The notes under the pieces: generated by a model
Told to the model about the DNA's origin: nothing
Databases searched by the model: none
Seen by the model: the letters and a program-made list of their open reading frames with translations, nothing else
Assembly (NCBI GenBank): GCA_913053815.1
Contig: CAJXGK010000092.1
Location: 1-7,035 of the forward strand
Direction: 5' to 3'
Length of the DNA stretch: 7,035 nucleotides
Source: an uncultured Rhodanobacteraceae bacterium
GTDB taxonomy: Bacteria; Pseudomonadota; Gammaproteobacteria; Xanthomonadales; Rhodanobacteraceae
Translations under genes and position numbers: made by a program
Shown here: positions 1 to 6,256 of the stretch, piece by piece
Position numbering within the stretch: position 1 is the stretch's first letter
Layout of the letters: each line of letters opens with the position of its first letter

Positions 1-2
1 TT

Positions 3-851
3 ATGACTGCGATCTTCCCTGACTCCGATGCTCTGCATCAAACCCCACTCGGCCGTAACGTTAAATATCCACAGCGGCTCGATGCAACGTTGTTGTATCC
101 CATTCCGCGTGCTATGGGGCGCGCCACGCTGGGTTTGCAGAATACCCTGCCGTTTTATGGTGAGGATCGCTGGCGGGCTTATGAGATTTCCTGGCTGGAT
201 GCACGGGGCAAGCCCGAGGGCGCTATGGCTGAGTTCACGGTGCCGGCGGATTCGCCGGCGTTGATCGAATCGAAATCGCTGAAGCTTTATCTCAATAGTT
301 GGTCGGGTGAACGCGTGAATGATGTTACTAGCCTAGCCCCCCGGATTGCCGAAGATCTTTCCAGTACGGCGGGCGCTCAAGTATCGGTGCAGTTGCGGGG
401 ACGCGATGAATTTCCAGTCGCGCGGCTGGAACCGCCGCCGGGTCGCAGCCTCGACGATCAGCGTGTCGATATTCTTACCTATGGGCCCCCCCAGCCAGCG
501 CTGCTGCACTGCCAGTCTGACGAATGTGTTGAGGAGATGTTGTACAGCGATCTGTTTCGCTGCAATTGCCCGGTTACCGGTCAGCCGGATTGGGCAACAG
601 TCTGCATTACCTATCGTGGTCTGCGGCTCGATCACGCCGGCTTGCTGGGCTATCTGGTGTCCTTCCGCGATCACGCCGGGTTTCACGAGGAATGTGTTGA
701 AAGGATTTTTATCGATCTGCTACGGGCTAGTCAGCCGCAAGAACTTCAGGTAGCGGCATTCTTCACCCGGCGTGGGGGCCTGGATATCAACCCGCTGCGC
801 TACTTGCACCGTCCCTCGCAGATATTGTTGCCACGCTTGCCAAGGCAGTAA
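3..851 (+). CDS. queF: NADPH-dependent 7-cyano-7-deazaguanine (preQ0) reductase
   Basis: QueF reduces the nitrile of preQ0 to the aminomethyl group of preQ1 with two NADPH, in the cytosol, feeding queuosine modification of tRNA. The 282-residue product equals the usual length of the fused gammaproteobacterial (two-domain, E. coli type) form. The signature [11 protein letters not shown] starts at residue 89. The catalytic cysteine is Cys189 in [10 protein letters not shown] with Asp196 as the proton-donor aspartate, and His228-Glu229 in the [10 protein letters not shown] stretch complete the substrate pocket. The C-terminal [10 protein letters not shown] (255-264) is also typical. These assignments are by family alignment from memory. 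The ATG sits two bases from the window edge, so its ribosome binding site and any upstream partner cannot be seen; the N-terminus ([18 protein letters not shown]) nevertheless matches the family start. No other queuosine gene is visible nearby, and the next gene looks functionally unrelated. Confidence 0.96.
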   Translation: MTAIFPDSDALHQTPLGRNVKYPQRLDATLLYPIPRAMGRATLGLQNTLPFYGEDRWRAYEISWLDARGKPEGAMAEFTVPADSPALIESKSLKLYLNSWSGERVNDVTSLAPRIAEDLSSTAGAQVSVQLRGRDEFPVARLEPPPGRSLDDQRVDILTYGPPQPALLHCQSDECVEEMLYSDLFRCNCPVTGQPDWATVCITYRGLRLDHAGLLGYLVSFRDHAGFHEECVERIFIDLLRASQPQELQVAAFFTRRGGLDINPLRYLHRPSQILLPRLPRQ

Positions 852-911
852 CTGTCGCCACAAAGCTTACAAAACGGTGAGCTACGCATGACAGGCCGGT
901 AAGGGTCCTGT

Positions 912-920
912 TGGTAGTAT
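912..920 (+). promoter_or_regulatory. Possible extended -10 promoter for the cytochrome b561 gene
   Basis: The sequence TGGTAGTAT has the TG-N-hexamer form of an extended -10 element (TAGTAT at 915-920). It would start transcription near 927, giving a leader of roughly 20 bases before the cytochrome ATG. No convincing -35 lies 16-18 bases upstream, so this is a weak call. The 97-base gap after queF shows no T-tailed hairpin, so read-through from queF is equally possible. Confidence 0.25.
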
Positions 921-948
921 TGCGGGCTCGGCAGATGGAGTCCCAAGC

Positions 949-1488
949 ATGCAGAAAGATTTCTCTCAACGTTACCCAGGAAGCTTGCGCTGGCTGCATT
1001 GGTTGGGCTTTGCCGCCGTGATTTTGGCCTATCTGTTTATCAGTCTCACGGGTTTGTTTGGCAAGGATGACCCGCTGCAGACCGTCATGTTGCAGGCCCA
1101 TTTTGCTGCGGGCCTGGCAGTACTGATTCTGGTGCTACCGCGCTTTTTTGCACGTTGGTTTGCCACCGTCCCACCCATCTCACCGCAACCGTCAAAAATA
1201 ACCCATCTGGCAGCGGCTTCGACTCATATTCTCTTGTATGCCTTTCTGTTGCTGCAACCGTTACTTGGACTGGGCTTTATGCAGTTGGCCGGCAAGACCA
1301 CACCTCTGCCAGGTGGCTGGGAAATTCCGGTATTTCTGGTTGTGAAACACCCCCGATGGGCTCATACCCTAGAAGAAATCCATGTAATCTTGGGGACGAT
1401 TTTCTTCTGGGTCATTGGGCTGCATATTGCAGCAGCCATATGGCACCACTGGCGGGTACGTGACAACACCTTACAACGCATGCTCTGA
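949..1488 (+). CDS. Cytochrome b561 family di-heme membrane protein
   Basis: This is a 179-residue inner-membrane protein of the bacterial cytochrome b561 (CybB/YodB/YceJ) family, which moves electrons between quinone and an acceptor through two b-type hemes; E. coli CybB acts as a superoxide:ubiquinone oxidoreductase. Four hydrophobic helices are visible at about 15-37, 46-66, 87-113 and 143-167. The expected heme-ligand histidines are His17 (RWLHW), His51 (LQAHFAAGL), His145 (EEIHVILG) and His159 (IGLHIAAAIWHHW), one in each of helices 1 and 2 and two in helix 4. The C-terminal HHWRVRDNTLQRML is a strong family hallmark. The start is supported by GGAG at 937-940, eight bases upstream of the ATG. 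It is convergent with the next gene. The exact physiological partner cannot be told, so no symbol is given. Confidence 0.93.
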   Translation: MQKDFSQRYPGSLRWLHWLGFAAVILAYLFISLTGLFGKDDPLQTVMLQAHFAAGLAVLILVLPRFFARWFATVPPISPQPSKITHLAAASTHILLYAFLLLQPLLGLGFMQLAGKTTPLPGGWEIPVFLVVKHPRWAHTLEEIHVILGTIFFWVIGLHIAAAIWHHWRVRDNTLQRML

Positions 1489-1547
1489 CGCTGAGCTTGC
1501 TACCCATCTGGAAGAGACGAGACCGCGAGTCTACCTTGAGCAGATCT

Positions 1548-1907
1548 TCAGAGGCGTTGGGAAACTGTGGCCATGATGGTGCCGAAGAACAGAAACATGA
1601 ACAGTACGGTCACGGCAATGCCGACCAGGAGTAATACCCCTTGAACGGTAAAATAGATCCGCAGCTTATCCAGGGATAGGCGCATGGCGGCTTCATCACC
1701 CGCTAATTGGGCTCGTTCAATGGCATTTCCCGCTTGCAACAGCAACACCCCTAGCCAGATTGGAACCCATGCCCAAAGTAGGCCGATAAGGCTCAGGGCC
1801 GTAAAGACTCCATCAATGATGTTGATGATACCGAGAAACTTGATCCAGCCTTTGCCACTGGCTAAGGGCTGACTGAGATCGCGGATCAGTGCGTTACGCT
1901 CGTCCAT
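1548..1907 (-). CDS. DUF5362-like small membrane protein, function unknown
   Basis: This 119-residue hydrophobic protein has a short polar N-terminus (MDERNALIRDLSQPLASG), then GKGWIKFLGIINIIDGV. Its hydrophobic blocks lie at about 23-46, 48-62 and 85-113, split by a charged amphipathic stretch at 63-84 (IERAQLAGDEAAMRLSLDKLR). The order GKGW.KFLG, then AW.PIW.GVLL.QA, matches my memory of the DUF5362 family, whose function is not known; a profile search would settle this. The start is very well supported: AAGGAGG at 1914-1920 lies six bases before the ATG, the strongest ribosome binding site in the window. It lies on the same strand as the biotin cluster but 295 bases downstream of bioC, so co-transcription is uncertain. 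It converges with the cytochrome gene across 59 bases with no clear terminator. Confidence 0.8.
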   Translation of the reverse strand: MDERNALIRDLSQPLASGKGWIKFLGIINIIDGVFTALSLIGLLWAWVPIWLGVLLLQAGNAIERAQLAGDEAAMRLSLDKLRIYFTVQGVLLLVGIAVTVLFMFLFFGTIMATVSQRL

Positions 1908-2004
1908 AGTTTTCCTCCTTGGGGTAGCCTTGCCACGCTTTCTGGGCAGCCTAGCACTCTGTTGGGTTAAGGGGACTAAGTGCGTAACCGGCTATATTCT
2001 GGGC

Positions 2005-2026
2005 ATTCCTGTGCCGGCGCGGGAAT
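2005..2026 (+). repeat. Degenerate dispersed-repeat palindrome (ATTCC...GGAAT)
   Basis: ATTCCTGTG and CGCGGGAAT can pair as a nine-step stem (two G-U wobbles) closed by CCGG. The context CATTCC...GGAATTCAGTGG resembles the short ATTCC/GGAAT palindromes scattered between genes in many proteobacteria (compare Neisseria dRS3-type repeats). The wobbles become mismatches on the opposite strand, so an RNA hairpin would be stable only in plus-strand transcripts. No second identical copy occurs in the window, so membership of a repeat family is inferred. Confidence 0.4.
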
Positions 2027-2153
2027 TCAGTGGAGCCAACCATGACCGTGCCGTGGGCCTGTGTCCTTTCTTATCGGTACGCCGCAGTAGACATTCGATG
2101 CTTTTAGCCGTACCTGTAAATGACAACCGGTTGCGTGGTAACGGTCTCATGTT

Positions 2154-2181
2154 GAATCCCGGGGTCAAACCCGGAATGACG
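2154..2181. repeat. Degenerate dispersed-repeat palindrome (CCGGG...CCCGG)
   Basis: CCGGG (2159-2163) and CCCGG (2170-2174) form a perfect five-base stem around GTCAAA, set in the context GAATCCCGGG...CCCGGAATGACG. This is the layout of the widespread intergenic palindrome that reads GTCATTCCGGG-TTGA-CCCGGGATTC on the other strand. It lies 22 bases beyond the bioC stop. There is no T-run after it on the minus strand, so it is not a canonical intrinsic terminator, though it could protect or end the biotin transcript. The rest of the 295-base gap (1908-2202) shows a 10-base palindrome CAACCGGTTG at 2124-2133 and no credible gene. Confidence 0.5.
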
Positions 2182-2202
2182 AGATTTGTTGTGGTGCCAG
2201 GC

Positions 2203-3108
2203 TCAGGAAGCTGGCGACGATCGTTTATGCCGTGTAGCTCGCAAGGCCTCAACCGAGAAGCTTGCTTCCTGGCCGCCTTGGGGGGTGCGCCGGGCTTCAC
2301 CTTCGCGGGGGGCGTGACCGTGTAGGGTGATGATTTCCCAGCTTGAACTGATGCGTCCGTCGGTCTGCTGGGGATAGGCTTGCAGCATGCGTTGGTAACG
2401 GCTCTTGCCGGTCAGACCGCGTTGGCGTGACGGGTCGGCATTGGTTGCCCCCAGGCCTTTGAGTTCACGTAACAGCGCGGTTACGTCGGGGTAGGTCATC
2501 TGCAGGGCTTCGCTACTCAGTACCGGGTCGCGCAGTCCCGCCATGAGGGCGGCGTCACCGAGATCGTGCATATCGAGAAAGCGGGATATGTGCGGATGCC
2601 GATCGTCGGCGTGGGCCCAGGCCTGACGCAGTTCCTGGAGGGTGTCCGGGCCGAAGCTGGTCAGTAGTAAAAACCCACCTGGACGCAGCACCCGCAATAG
2701 TTCGGCGAACAAGGCTTGCGGTGCTTCGAGCCACTGGATGCATAGATTGGAATACAGCACATCAAAACCGGCATCAGCAAAAGGCAGTTGCTCGGCATCG
2801 GCGGTCACCCGAGCAAAGCGGCGGCCACGCCAGCCGGCATGGTGACGGGCCTGCTGCAGCATTGGCTGGGCCAGGTCGGCGGCGACCAGTTGGGCTTGTG
2901 GGTAGTACTGCAGAAGTTGCCGTGTGCCCAGCCCGGTTCCAGCCCCGAGATCCAGCACGCGGCGTACCGGCTCCTTGAAAAAGTCCAGGTGCTCGCGCAG
3001 GCGCATGCCGACTTCACGTTGTAGTGCATCGTGCTGTTCGTAACGGTTGGCGGCGCGGGAGAAAGCCCGGCGTACTTGGTTGCGGTCAAGGTGGAAAGTA
3101 TCGGTCAC
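2203..3108 (-). CDS. bioC: Malonyl-ACP O-methyltransferase
   Basis: BioC uses S-adenosylmethionine to methylate the free carboxyl of malonyl-ACP, disguising it so that fatty acid synthesis can build the pimeloyl chain of biotin. The 301-residue protein is a class I methyltransferase: SAM motif I VLDLGAGTG at 51-59, acidic end of strand 2 at Asp79 (VAADLAQPML), motif DAEQLPF at 104-110, YSNLCIQWL at 119-127 and LRPGGFLLLTSFGPDTLQELR at 141-161. SFGPDTLQELR and the later FLDMHDLGDAL and LKGLGATN stretches distinguish BioC from generic UbiE-like methyltransferases. It is longer than E. coli BioC (251) because of inserts and a basic tail ending HKRSSPAS. The start codon is GTG, overlapping the TGA of bioH by four bases (GTGA); no good Shine-Dalgarno is visible, which suggests translational coupling. 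It is the last biotin gene seen in the cluster. Confidence 0.93.
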   Translation of the reverse strand: MTDTFHLDRNQVRRAFSRAANRYEQHDALQREVGMRLREHLDFFKEPVRRVLDLGAGTGLGTRQLLQYYPQAQLVAADLAQPMLQQARHHAGWRGRRFARVTADAEQLPFADAGFDVLYSNLCIQWLEAPQALFAELLRVLRPGGFLLLTSFGPDTLQELRQAWAHADDRHPHISRFLDMHDLGDAALMAGLRDPVLSSEALQMTYPDVTALLRELKGLGATNADPSRQRGLTGKSRYQRMLQAYPQQTDGRISSSWEIITLHGHAPREGEARRTPQGGQEASFSVEALRATRHKRSSPAS

Positions 3109-3881
3109 GAGATGAGTCCGGTTAGTTCGTCGATAGCCGTGGCGATGGGGGCGGCGTGGCCGAGAAAACCGGCGTGGGCAGCGTGTTGGAGTTCGAGGTA
3201 GCGCCCGCCGGCCAAGGCCGAGGCTTTACGCATGGCAGCGGGTGACACTAGACGATCACGACGCCCGGCAATCCACAGGCTGGGTACGGTGAGTCGGGGC
3301 AAACCGGCACGACGATCACTGCTATCGAGCAGAGCCAGCCCTTCCTGTAGGCGTGCTGGGTGGGGGGTGCCGTGCGCATACAGATCGTGCTTGAGGGCGC
3401 GTAAATCCCCGTGGGCTTGGAGATCACCCAACACCTCCAGGGCCAGAAATCGGTTGATAGTCGCCCGGTAGTCGCGGGTGAGGTCGGTAGCGAAGTGCTC
3501 GAACTGCTCACGGGCCATGCCCTGTGGCCAGTCTGCTGCGGCAACAAAACGCGGGGTCGAGGAGAGCATGATCAGTCCCGACAGTTCTTCAGGGTGATCG
3601 CCAAGGGCCGCTTCGAGGGCAAACAAGCCGCCCATCGACCAGCCCAGCCACAGGGCACACGGTACCCGCTCACGGATGGCATCGACCACGGCGGTCGGCT
3701 CCAGGGGCAGGGTGCTGGCCCGCGAACGGCCATGCCCGGGCAGATCGACGCAATGCACGGTGTAGCGGTTTTGCAGGATTTCGGTCAGCGGTGCGAAGAT
3801 GCCGCTATGCATGGCCCAGCCATGGACCAGCACCAGGTGCGTGGTCCCGATGCCGCGGGTTTCGATGTAAAGATCCGACAT
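3105..3881 (-). CDS. bioH: Pimeloyl-[ACP] methyl ester carboxylesterase
   Basis: BioH hydrolyses the methyl ester of pimeloyl-ACP, ending chain synthesis and releasing the BioF substrate. The 258-residue alpha/beta hydrolase shows LVLVHGWAMHSGIF (oxyanion region, 17-30), VDLPGHGRS (45-53), the nucleophile elbow GWSMGG with Ser82, the acid Asp209 in AGRRDRLVSP and the base His236 in HAAHAGFLGH. The N-terminus MSDLYIETRGIG aligns with E. coli MNNIWWQTKGQG, which fixes the start at 3881. A longer reading frame beginning at 3992 would overlap bioF and adds non-family residues. AAGGA at 3885-3889 lies close (three bases) to this ATG, a tight but plausible ribosome binding site. It starts 28 bases after the bioF stop and ends overlapping bioC, so it sits firmly inside the biotin operon. 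BioH also has broad esterase activity in other species. Confidence 0.94.
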   Translation of the reverse strand: MSDLYIETRGIGTTHLVLVHGWAMHSGIFAPLTEILQNRYTVHCVDLPGHGRSRASTLPLEPTAVVDAIRERVPCALWLGWSMGGLFALEAALGDHPEELSGLIMLSSTPRFVAAADWPQGMAREQFEHFATDLTRDYRATINRFLALEVLGDLQAHGDLRALKHDLYAHGTPHPARLQEGLALLDSSDRRAGLPRLTVPSLWIAGRRDRLVSPAAMRKASALAGGRYLELQHAAHAGFLGHAAPIATAIDELTGLIS

Positions 3882-3909
3882 ATTTCCTTGGAGTCCGGTT
3901 TGCAATAAC

Positions 3910-5106
3910 TCAGTTCTCGCCCGTGAGTGGAGCGGTGCTGCGGGCCAGGTCTGCCAGAGCATCGAGCAGTTGTTCGACCTCGGTGTAGTCATGTTGTGCG
4001 GACAGGGCCACCCGTAGCCGTGCCTGGCCCACGGCTACGGTGGGTGGACGAATGGCGGGAACATAAAAGCCCGCCTTCTCCAAGGCCTGCGACCAGGCCA
4101 GTGCAGTGGCGGCCTCACCTACCCACAGCGGCTGGATCGGAGTGGATGAATCGAGTAGCGCCAGGCCGAGTTGTTGTGCTCCGTGCCTAAACTGGGTGAT
4201 CCGCCGCTGCAAATTCTCACGGCGCTCGTCGGCACCACGGGCCAGACGCACTGCGGCCAGACTCGCCGCGGCCAGGGCCGGGGGCATTGCGGTAGTGTAG
4301 ATATAGGGGCGTGAAAACTGCCCCAGGCCCTCGATCAGCTCAGCAGAGCCGGCAACGAAAGCACCGCAGACTCCGAGCGCCTTACCCAGTGTGGCCATGA
4401 GGATGGGGACTTGGGTGGCCGGCAGTCCCGCGGCGATGAGACTGCCGGCCCCCTGCTCTCCAAGTACCCCGAGACCGTGGGCGTCATCAATCAGCAAAGT
4501 GGCCTGATAGCGGGCCCCGAGGTCCGCCAGTTGTGACAGGGGCGCGATGTCCCCATCCATGCTGAACACTGCGTCGCTGGCCAGCAGGGTGGGGGTGGCG
4601 GTGGATCGGGCGAGTTGCCGGGCCGCGCCGTCCATATCGAGGTGTGGATAGCGTTTCAGGTGCGCGCCGCTGAGCCGGGCACCATCGAGTAGGCTGGCGT
4701 GATTGAGCCGGTCCTGTACACACGATTCACCATACTTGAGCAGTGCATCGGTGACCCCGAGGTTGGCCATGAACCCGGTGGAAAATAGCAGGGCTCGTTC
4801 CCGACCGGTCCAGTCGGCCAGTTCTTCCTCCAGCTCGGCATGCACGGCACGATGGCCGCCGAGCAGATGTGCGGCGGTCGCACCGACGCCCCAATCCCGT
4901 GCCGCTTCGATAAGGGCTTGACGTAGATCCGGGTGGGCGGCCAGGCCGAGGTAATCGTTGCTGGCAAATGAGCACAGGCGTTGACCAGCGAGGATGATGG
5001 TCGTCGAATCGATAGCCTCAACAGTGCGTAGGCGGCGCAGCAGGCCGTTGCGGGCACGTTCGCTCTGGCGCTGGGCAAGACGTTGGATGAGATCAGTACG
5101 GGACAT
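3910..5106 (-). CDS. bioF: 8-amino-7-oxononanoate (KAPA) synthase
   Basis: BioF is the PLP-dependent enzyme that condenses pimeloyl-ACP (or -CoA) with L-alanine, releasing CO2 and giving KAPA. The 398-residue product is close to the usual 380-400. Visible marks are SNDYLGL (49-55), GGHRAVHAELEEELADW (83-99), STGFMAN (109-115), His136 stacking on PLP (LNHASLLDG), SDAVFSMDGD (177-186), Asp207 and His210 in IDDAHGLG, and the Schiff-base lysine Lys242 in ATLGKALGVCGAF; SRPYIYTTAMPP follows at 265-276. The ATG at 5106 matches the family N-terminus and an in-frame stop lies nine codons upstream, so no longer start exists. Oddly, the bases before the ATG are pyrimidine-rich with no Shine-Dalgarno sequence. 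It is separated from bioB by 64 bases holding two stem-loops and from bioH by 28 bases. Confidence 0.96.
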   Translation of the reverse strand: MSRTDLIQRLAQRQSERARNGLLRRLRTVEAIDSTTIILAGQRLCSFASNDYLGLAAHPDLRQALIEAARDWGVGATAAHLLGGHRAVHAELEEELADWTGRERALLFSTGFMANLGVTDALLKYGESCVQDRLNHASLLDGARLSGAHLKRYPHLDMDGAARQLARSTATPTLLASDAVFSMDGDIAPLSQLADLGARYQATLLIDDAHGLGVLGEQGAGSLIAAGLPATQVPILMATLGKALGVCGAFVAGSAELIEGLGQFSRPYIYTTAMPPALAAASLAAVRLARGADERRENLQRRITQFRHGAQQLGLALLDSSTPIQPLWVGEAATALAWSQALEKAGFYVPAIRPPTVAVGQARLRVALSAQHDYTEVEQLLDALADLARSTAPLTGEN

Positions 5107-5120
5107 GGTTGAGGAGATGG

Positions 5121-5144
5121 GAACACGCGGTCAGGAAGGTGTTC
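5121..5144 (-). other. Stem-loop upstream of bioF
   Basis: GAACAC (5121-5126) and GTGTTC (5139-5144) are perfect six-base inverted arms around a 12-base loop, ending 14 bases before the bioF ATG in the bioB-bioF intercistronic RNA. There is no T-run, so it is not an intrinsic terminator. It could affect bioF translation or mark an mRNA processing point; this is inference. Confidence 0.35.
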
Positions 5145-5156
5145 GGGTGCGGGGAT

Positions 5157-5169
5157 GGCAAAGGTTGCC
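5157..5169 (-). other. Short stem-loop just after the bioB stop
   Basis: GGCAA and TTGCC form a five-base stem with a three-base loop, beginning one base after the bioB TGA on the minus strand. It is followed by CATCCCC-type sequence and not by a T-run. It may stabilise the 3' end of a bioB segment of the transcript, or be chance; a stem this small is weak evidence. Confidence 0.25.
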
Positions 5170-5170
5170 G

Positions 5171-6199
5171 TCAAGCTGTTATTACGTCTGCGGGCACAGG
5201 TTGCGACTCAGAAGTGGCCGGATCGACCGGTTTGCTAGCCGTTTCCGGGCCAAATTGCAGCGGCTGCAGATCCAGGCGTCGGAACAGGGCTTGATCCTGC
5301 GCCACATCCGGATTGCCGGTGGTCAACAGTTTCTCACCATAGAAAATAGAATTGGCACCGGCGAAAAAGGCCAGAGCCTGCATTTCGTCATGCATCGCCT
5401 CGCGCCCGGCCGACAGCCGTACTACCGAAGCCGGCATCAGTAGGCGGGCCACGGCGATGGTGCGGATGAACTCGAACGGGTCCAGGGCCTCGGTGCCATG
5501 CAGTGGAGTACCTTCGACCTGTACCAGATGGTTGATCGGTACCGACTCAGGGTGCTGGGGTAGATTGGCCAGGGTTTGCAGCAAGCCGGCACGTTGCTCA
5601 CGGGCCTCACCCATACCGACGATGCCGCCGCAGCAGGTGCGCAGCCCAGCATCGCGCACCTGTTCGAGTGTATCGAGGCGATCCTGGTAGCTGCGGGTAT
5701 GGATGATTTCGCTGTAGTACTCCGGCGCGGTGTCGAGGTTGTGATTGTAGAAATCCAGCCCAGCCTGTTTCAGCTGCCGCGCCTGTTCACCTTGCAGCAT
5801 GCCCAGCGTGACACAGGTTTCCAGGCCCAGGGCTTTCACCTCGCGAACCAGCGTCGCCACCTTTTCGACATCGCGATCCTTGAGTTCGCGCCATGCCGCA
5901 CCCATGCAGAAACGGCTGGCACCGGCATCCTTCGCGGCCTGGGCGCGTTCCCGCACGACCTCGACACTCAGCAGTTTTTCAGCCTCGACTCCGGTGTCGT
6001 AGCGGGCCGCTTGCGGGCAGTAGCCGCAATCCTCTGGGCAACCACCGGTCTTGATCGAGAGTAGGGTGGAGATCTGCACAGCATTGGGATCGTGATGTTG
6101 GCGGTGCAGACTATGAGCACGAAATAGCAGATCGTTGAACGGCAGGGCGAACAGGGCGAGCACTTCCTCGCGCGTCCAGTCGTGGCGCAGGGTCGTCAT
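5171..6199 (-). CDS. bioB: Biotin synthase (radical SAM)
   Basis: BioB inserts sulfur between C6 and C9 of dethiobiotin, the last step of biotin synthesis, using a radical-SAM [4Fe-4S] cluster and a sacrificial [2Fe-2S] cluster. From the chosen start the protein has 342 residues (E. coli 346). The [4Fe-4S] motif is Cys54-X3-Cys58-X2-Cys61 ([12 protein letters not shown]). The [2Fe-2S] ligands align to Cys98 (RFCMGAAW), Cys129 (ETCVTLG), Cys189 ([12 protein letters not shown]) and Arg261 (VVRLSAGRE). YNHNLDT (151-157) and [14 protein letters not shown] (281-294) are also diagnostic. The frame is open upstream to an ATG at 6271, but the family N-terminus begins at [13 protein letters not shown], so 6199 is preferred; only a weak GGAAA (6206-6210) precedes it. 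The tail after residue 320 is low-complexity. It is the first gene of the operon, divergent from comF, with a candidate BirA operator and promoter upstream. Confidence 0.97.
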   Translation of the reverse strand: MTTLRHDWTREEVLALFALPFNDLLFRAHSLHRQHHDPNAVQISTLLSIKTGGCPEDCGYCPQAARYDTGVEAEKLLSVEVVRERAQAAKDAGASRFCMGAAWRELKDRDVEKVATLVREVKALGLETCVTLGMLQGEQARQLKQAGLDFYNHNLDTAPEYYSEIIHTRSYQDRLDTLEQVRDAGLRTCCGGIVGMGEAREQRAGLLQTLANLPQHPESVPINHLVQVEGTPLHGTEALDPFEFIRTIAVARLLMPASVVRLSAGREAMHDEMQALAFFAGANSIFYGEKLLTTGNPDVAQDQALFRRLDLQPLQFGPETASKPVDPATSESQPVPADVITA

Positions 6200-6220
6200 G
6201 GCAGGTTTCCGCGGTACAGT
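6193..6220 (+). promoter_or_regulatory. Possible weak comF promoter
   Basis: TCGTCA (6193-6198) and TACAGT (6215-6220), 16 bases apart, each match four of six consensus positions of a sigma-70 promoter. Transcription would begin near 6227, about 19 bases before the comF ATG and a few bases from the predicted bioB start point. The match is weak and chance cannot be excluded. Confidence 0.25.
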
Positions 6221-6227
6221 GCTACAA

Positions 6228-6256
6228 AGTTTGGAAGGGGAAAGCATGTCTGTCAA
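6228..6256 (-). promoter_or_regulatory. Candidate bioB promoter
   Basis: On the minus strand a perfect consensus -35, TTGACA (6251-6256), is followed after 17 bases by CAAACT (6228-6233). CAAACT is a weak -10 that keeps the key A at position 2 and T at position 6. Transcription would begin near 6221, leaving a leader of about 20 bases before the bioB ATG at 6199. The -35 lies inside one arm of the BirA-like inverted repeat, so binding there would block RNA polymerase. The -35 is striking; the -10 alone would not be persuasive. Confidence 0.5.

Noticed and set aside
1489..1547. Intrinsic terminator between the convergent cytochrome and membrane-protein genes
   Set aside because: Only a four-base AGAC/GTCT pairing is visible, with no T-run on either strand.
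1992..2300. 102-codon open frame on the minus strand over the same gap
   Set aside because: It is out of frame with bioC, overlaps its 3' end, and shows no family features; its sequence also runs through the repeats.
1930..2325. 131-codon open frame on the plus strand spanning the gap and the bioC 3' end
   Set aside because: It overlaps the conserved end of bioC, has no ribosome binding site, and part of it (NPGVKPGMT) is simply the translated palindromic repeat.
3882..3992. Longer N-terminus for bioH (start at 3992)
   Set aside because: The extra 37 residues overlap bioF and do not resemble BioH; MSDLYIETRG aligns with the E. coli N-terminus.
4994..5443. 149-codon plus-strand open frame across the bioB-bioF junction
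   Set aside because: It is antisense to two well-supported genes, rich in arginine and serine as expected for a shadow frame in GC-rich DNA, and has no recognisable motif.
6135..6245. Longer N-terminus for comF
   Set aside because: The residues are an antisense reading of bioB, while a good ribosome binding site serves the ATG at 6246.
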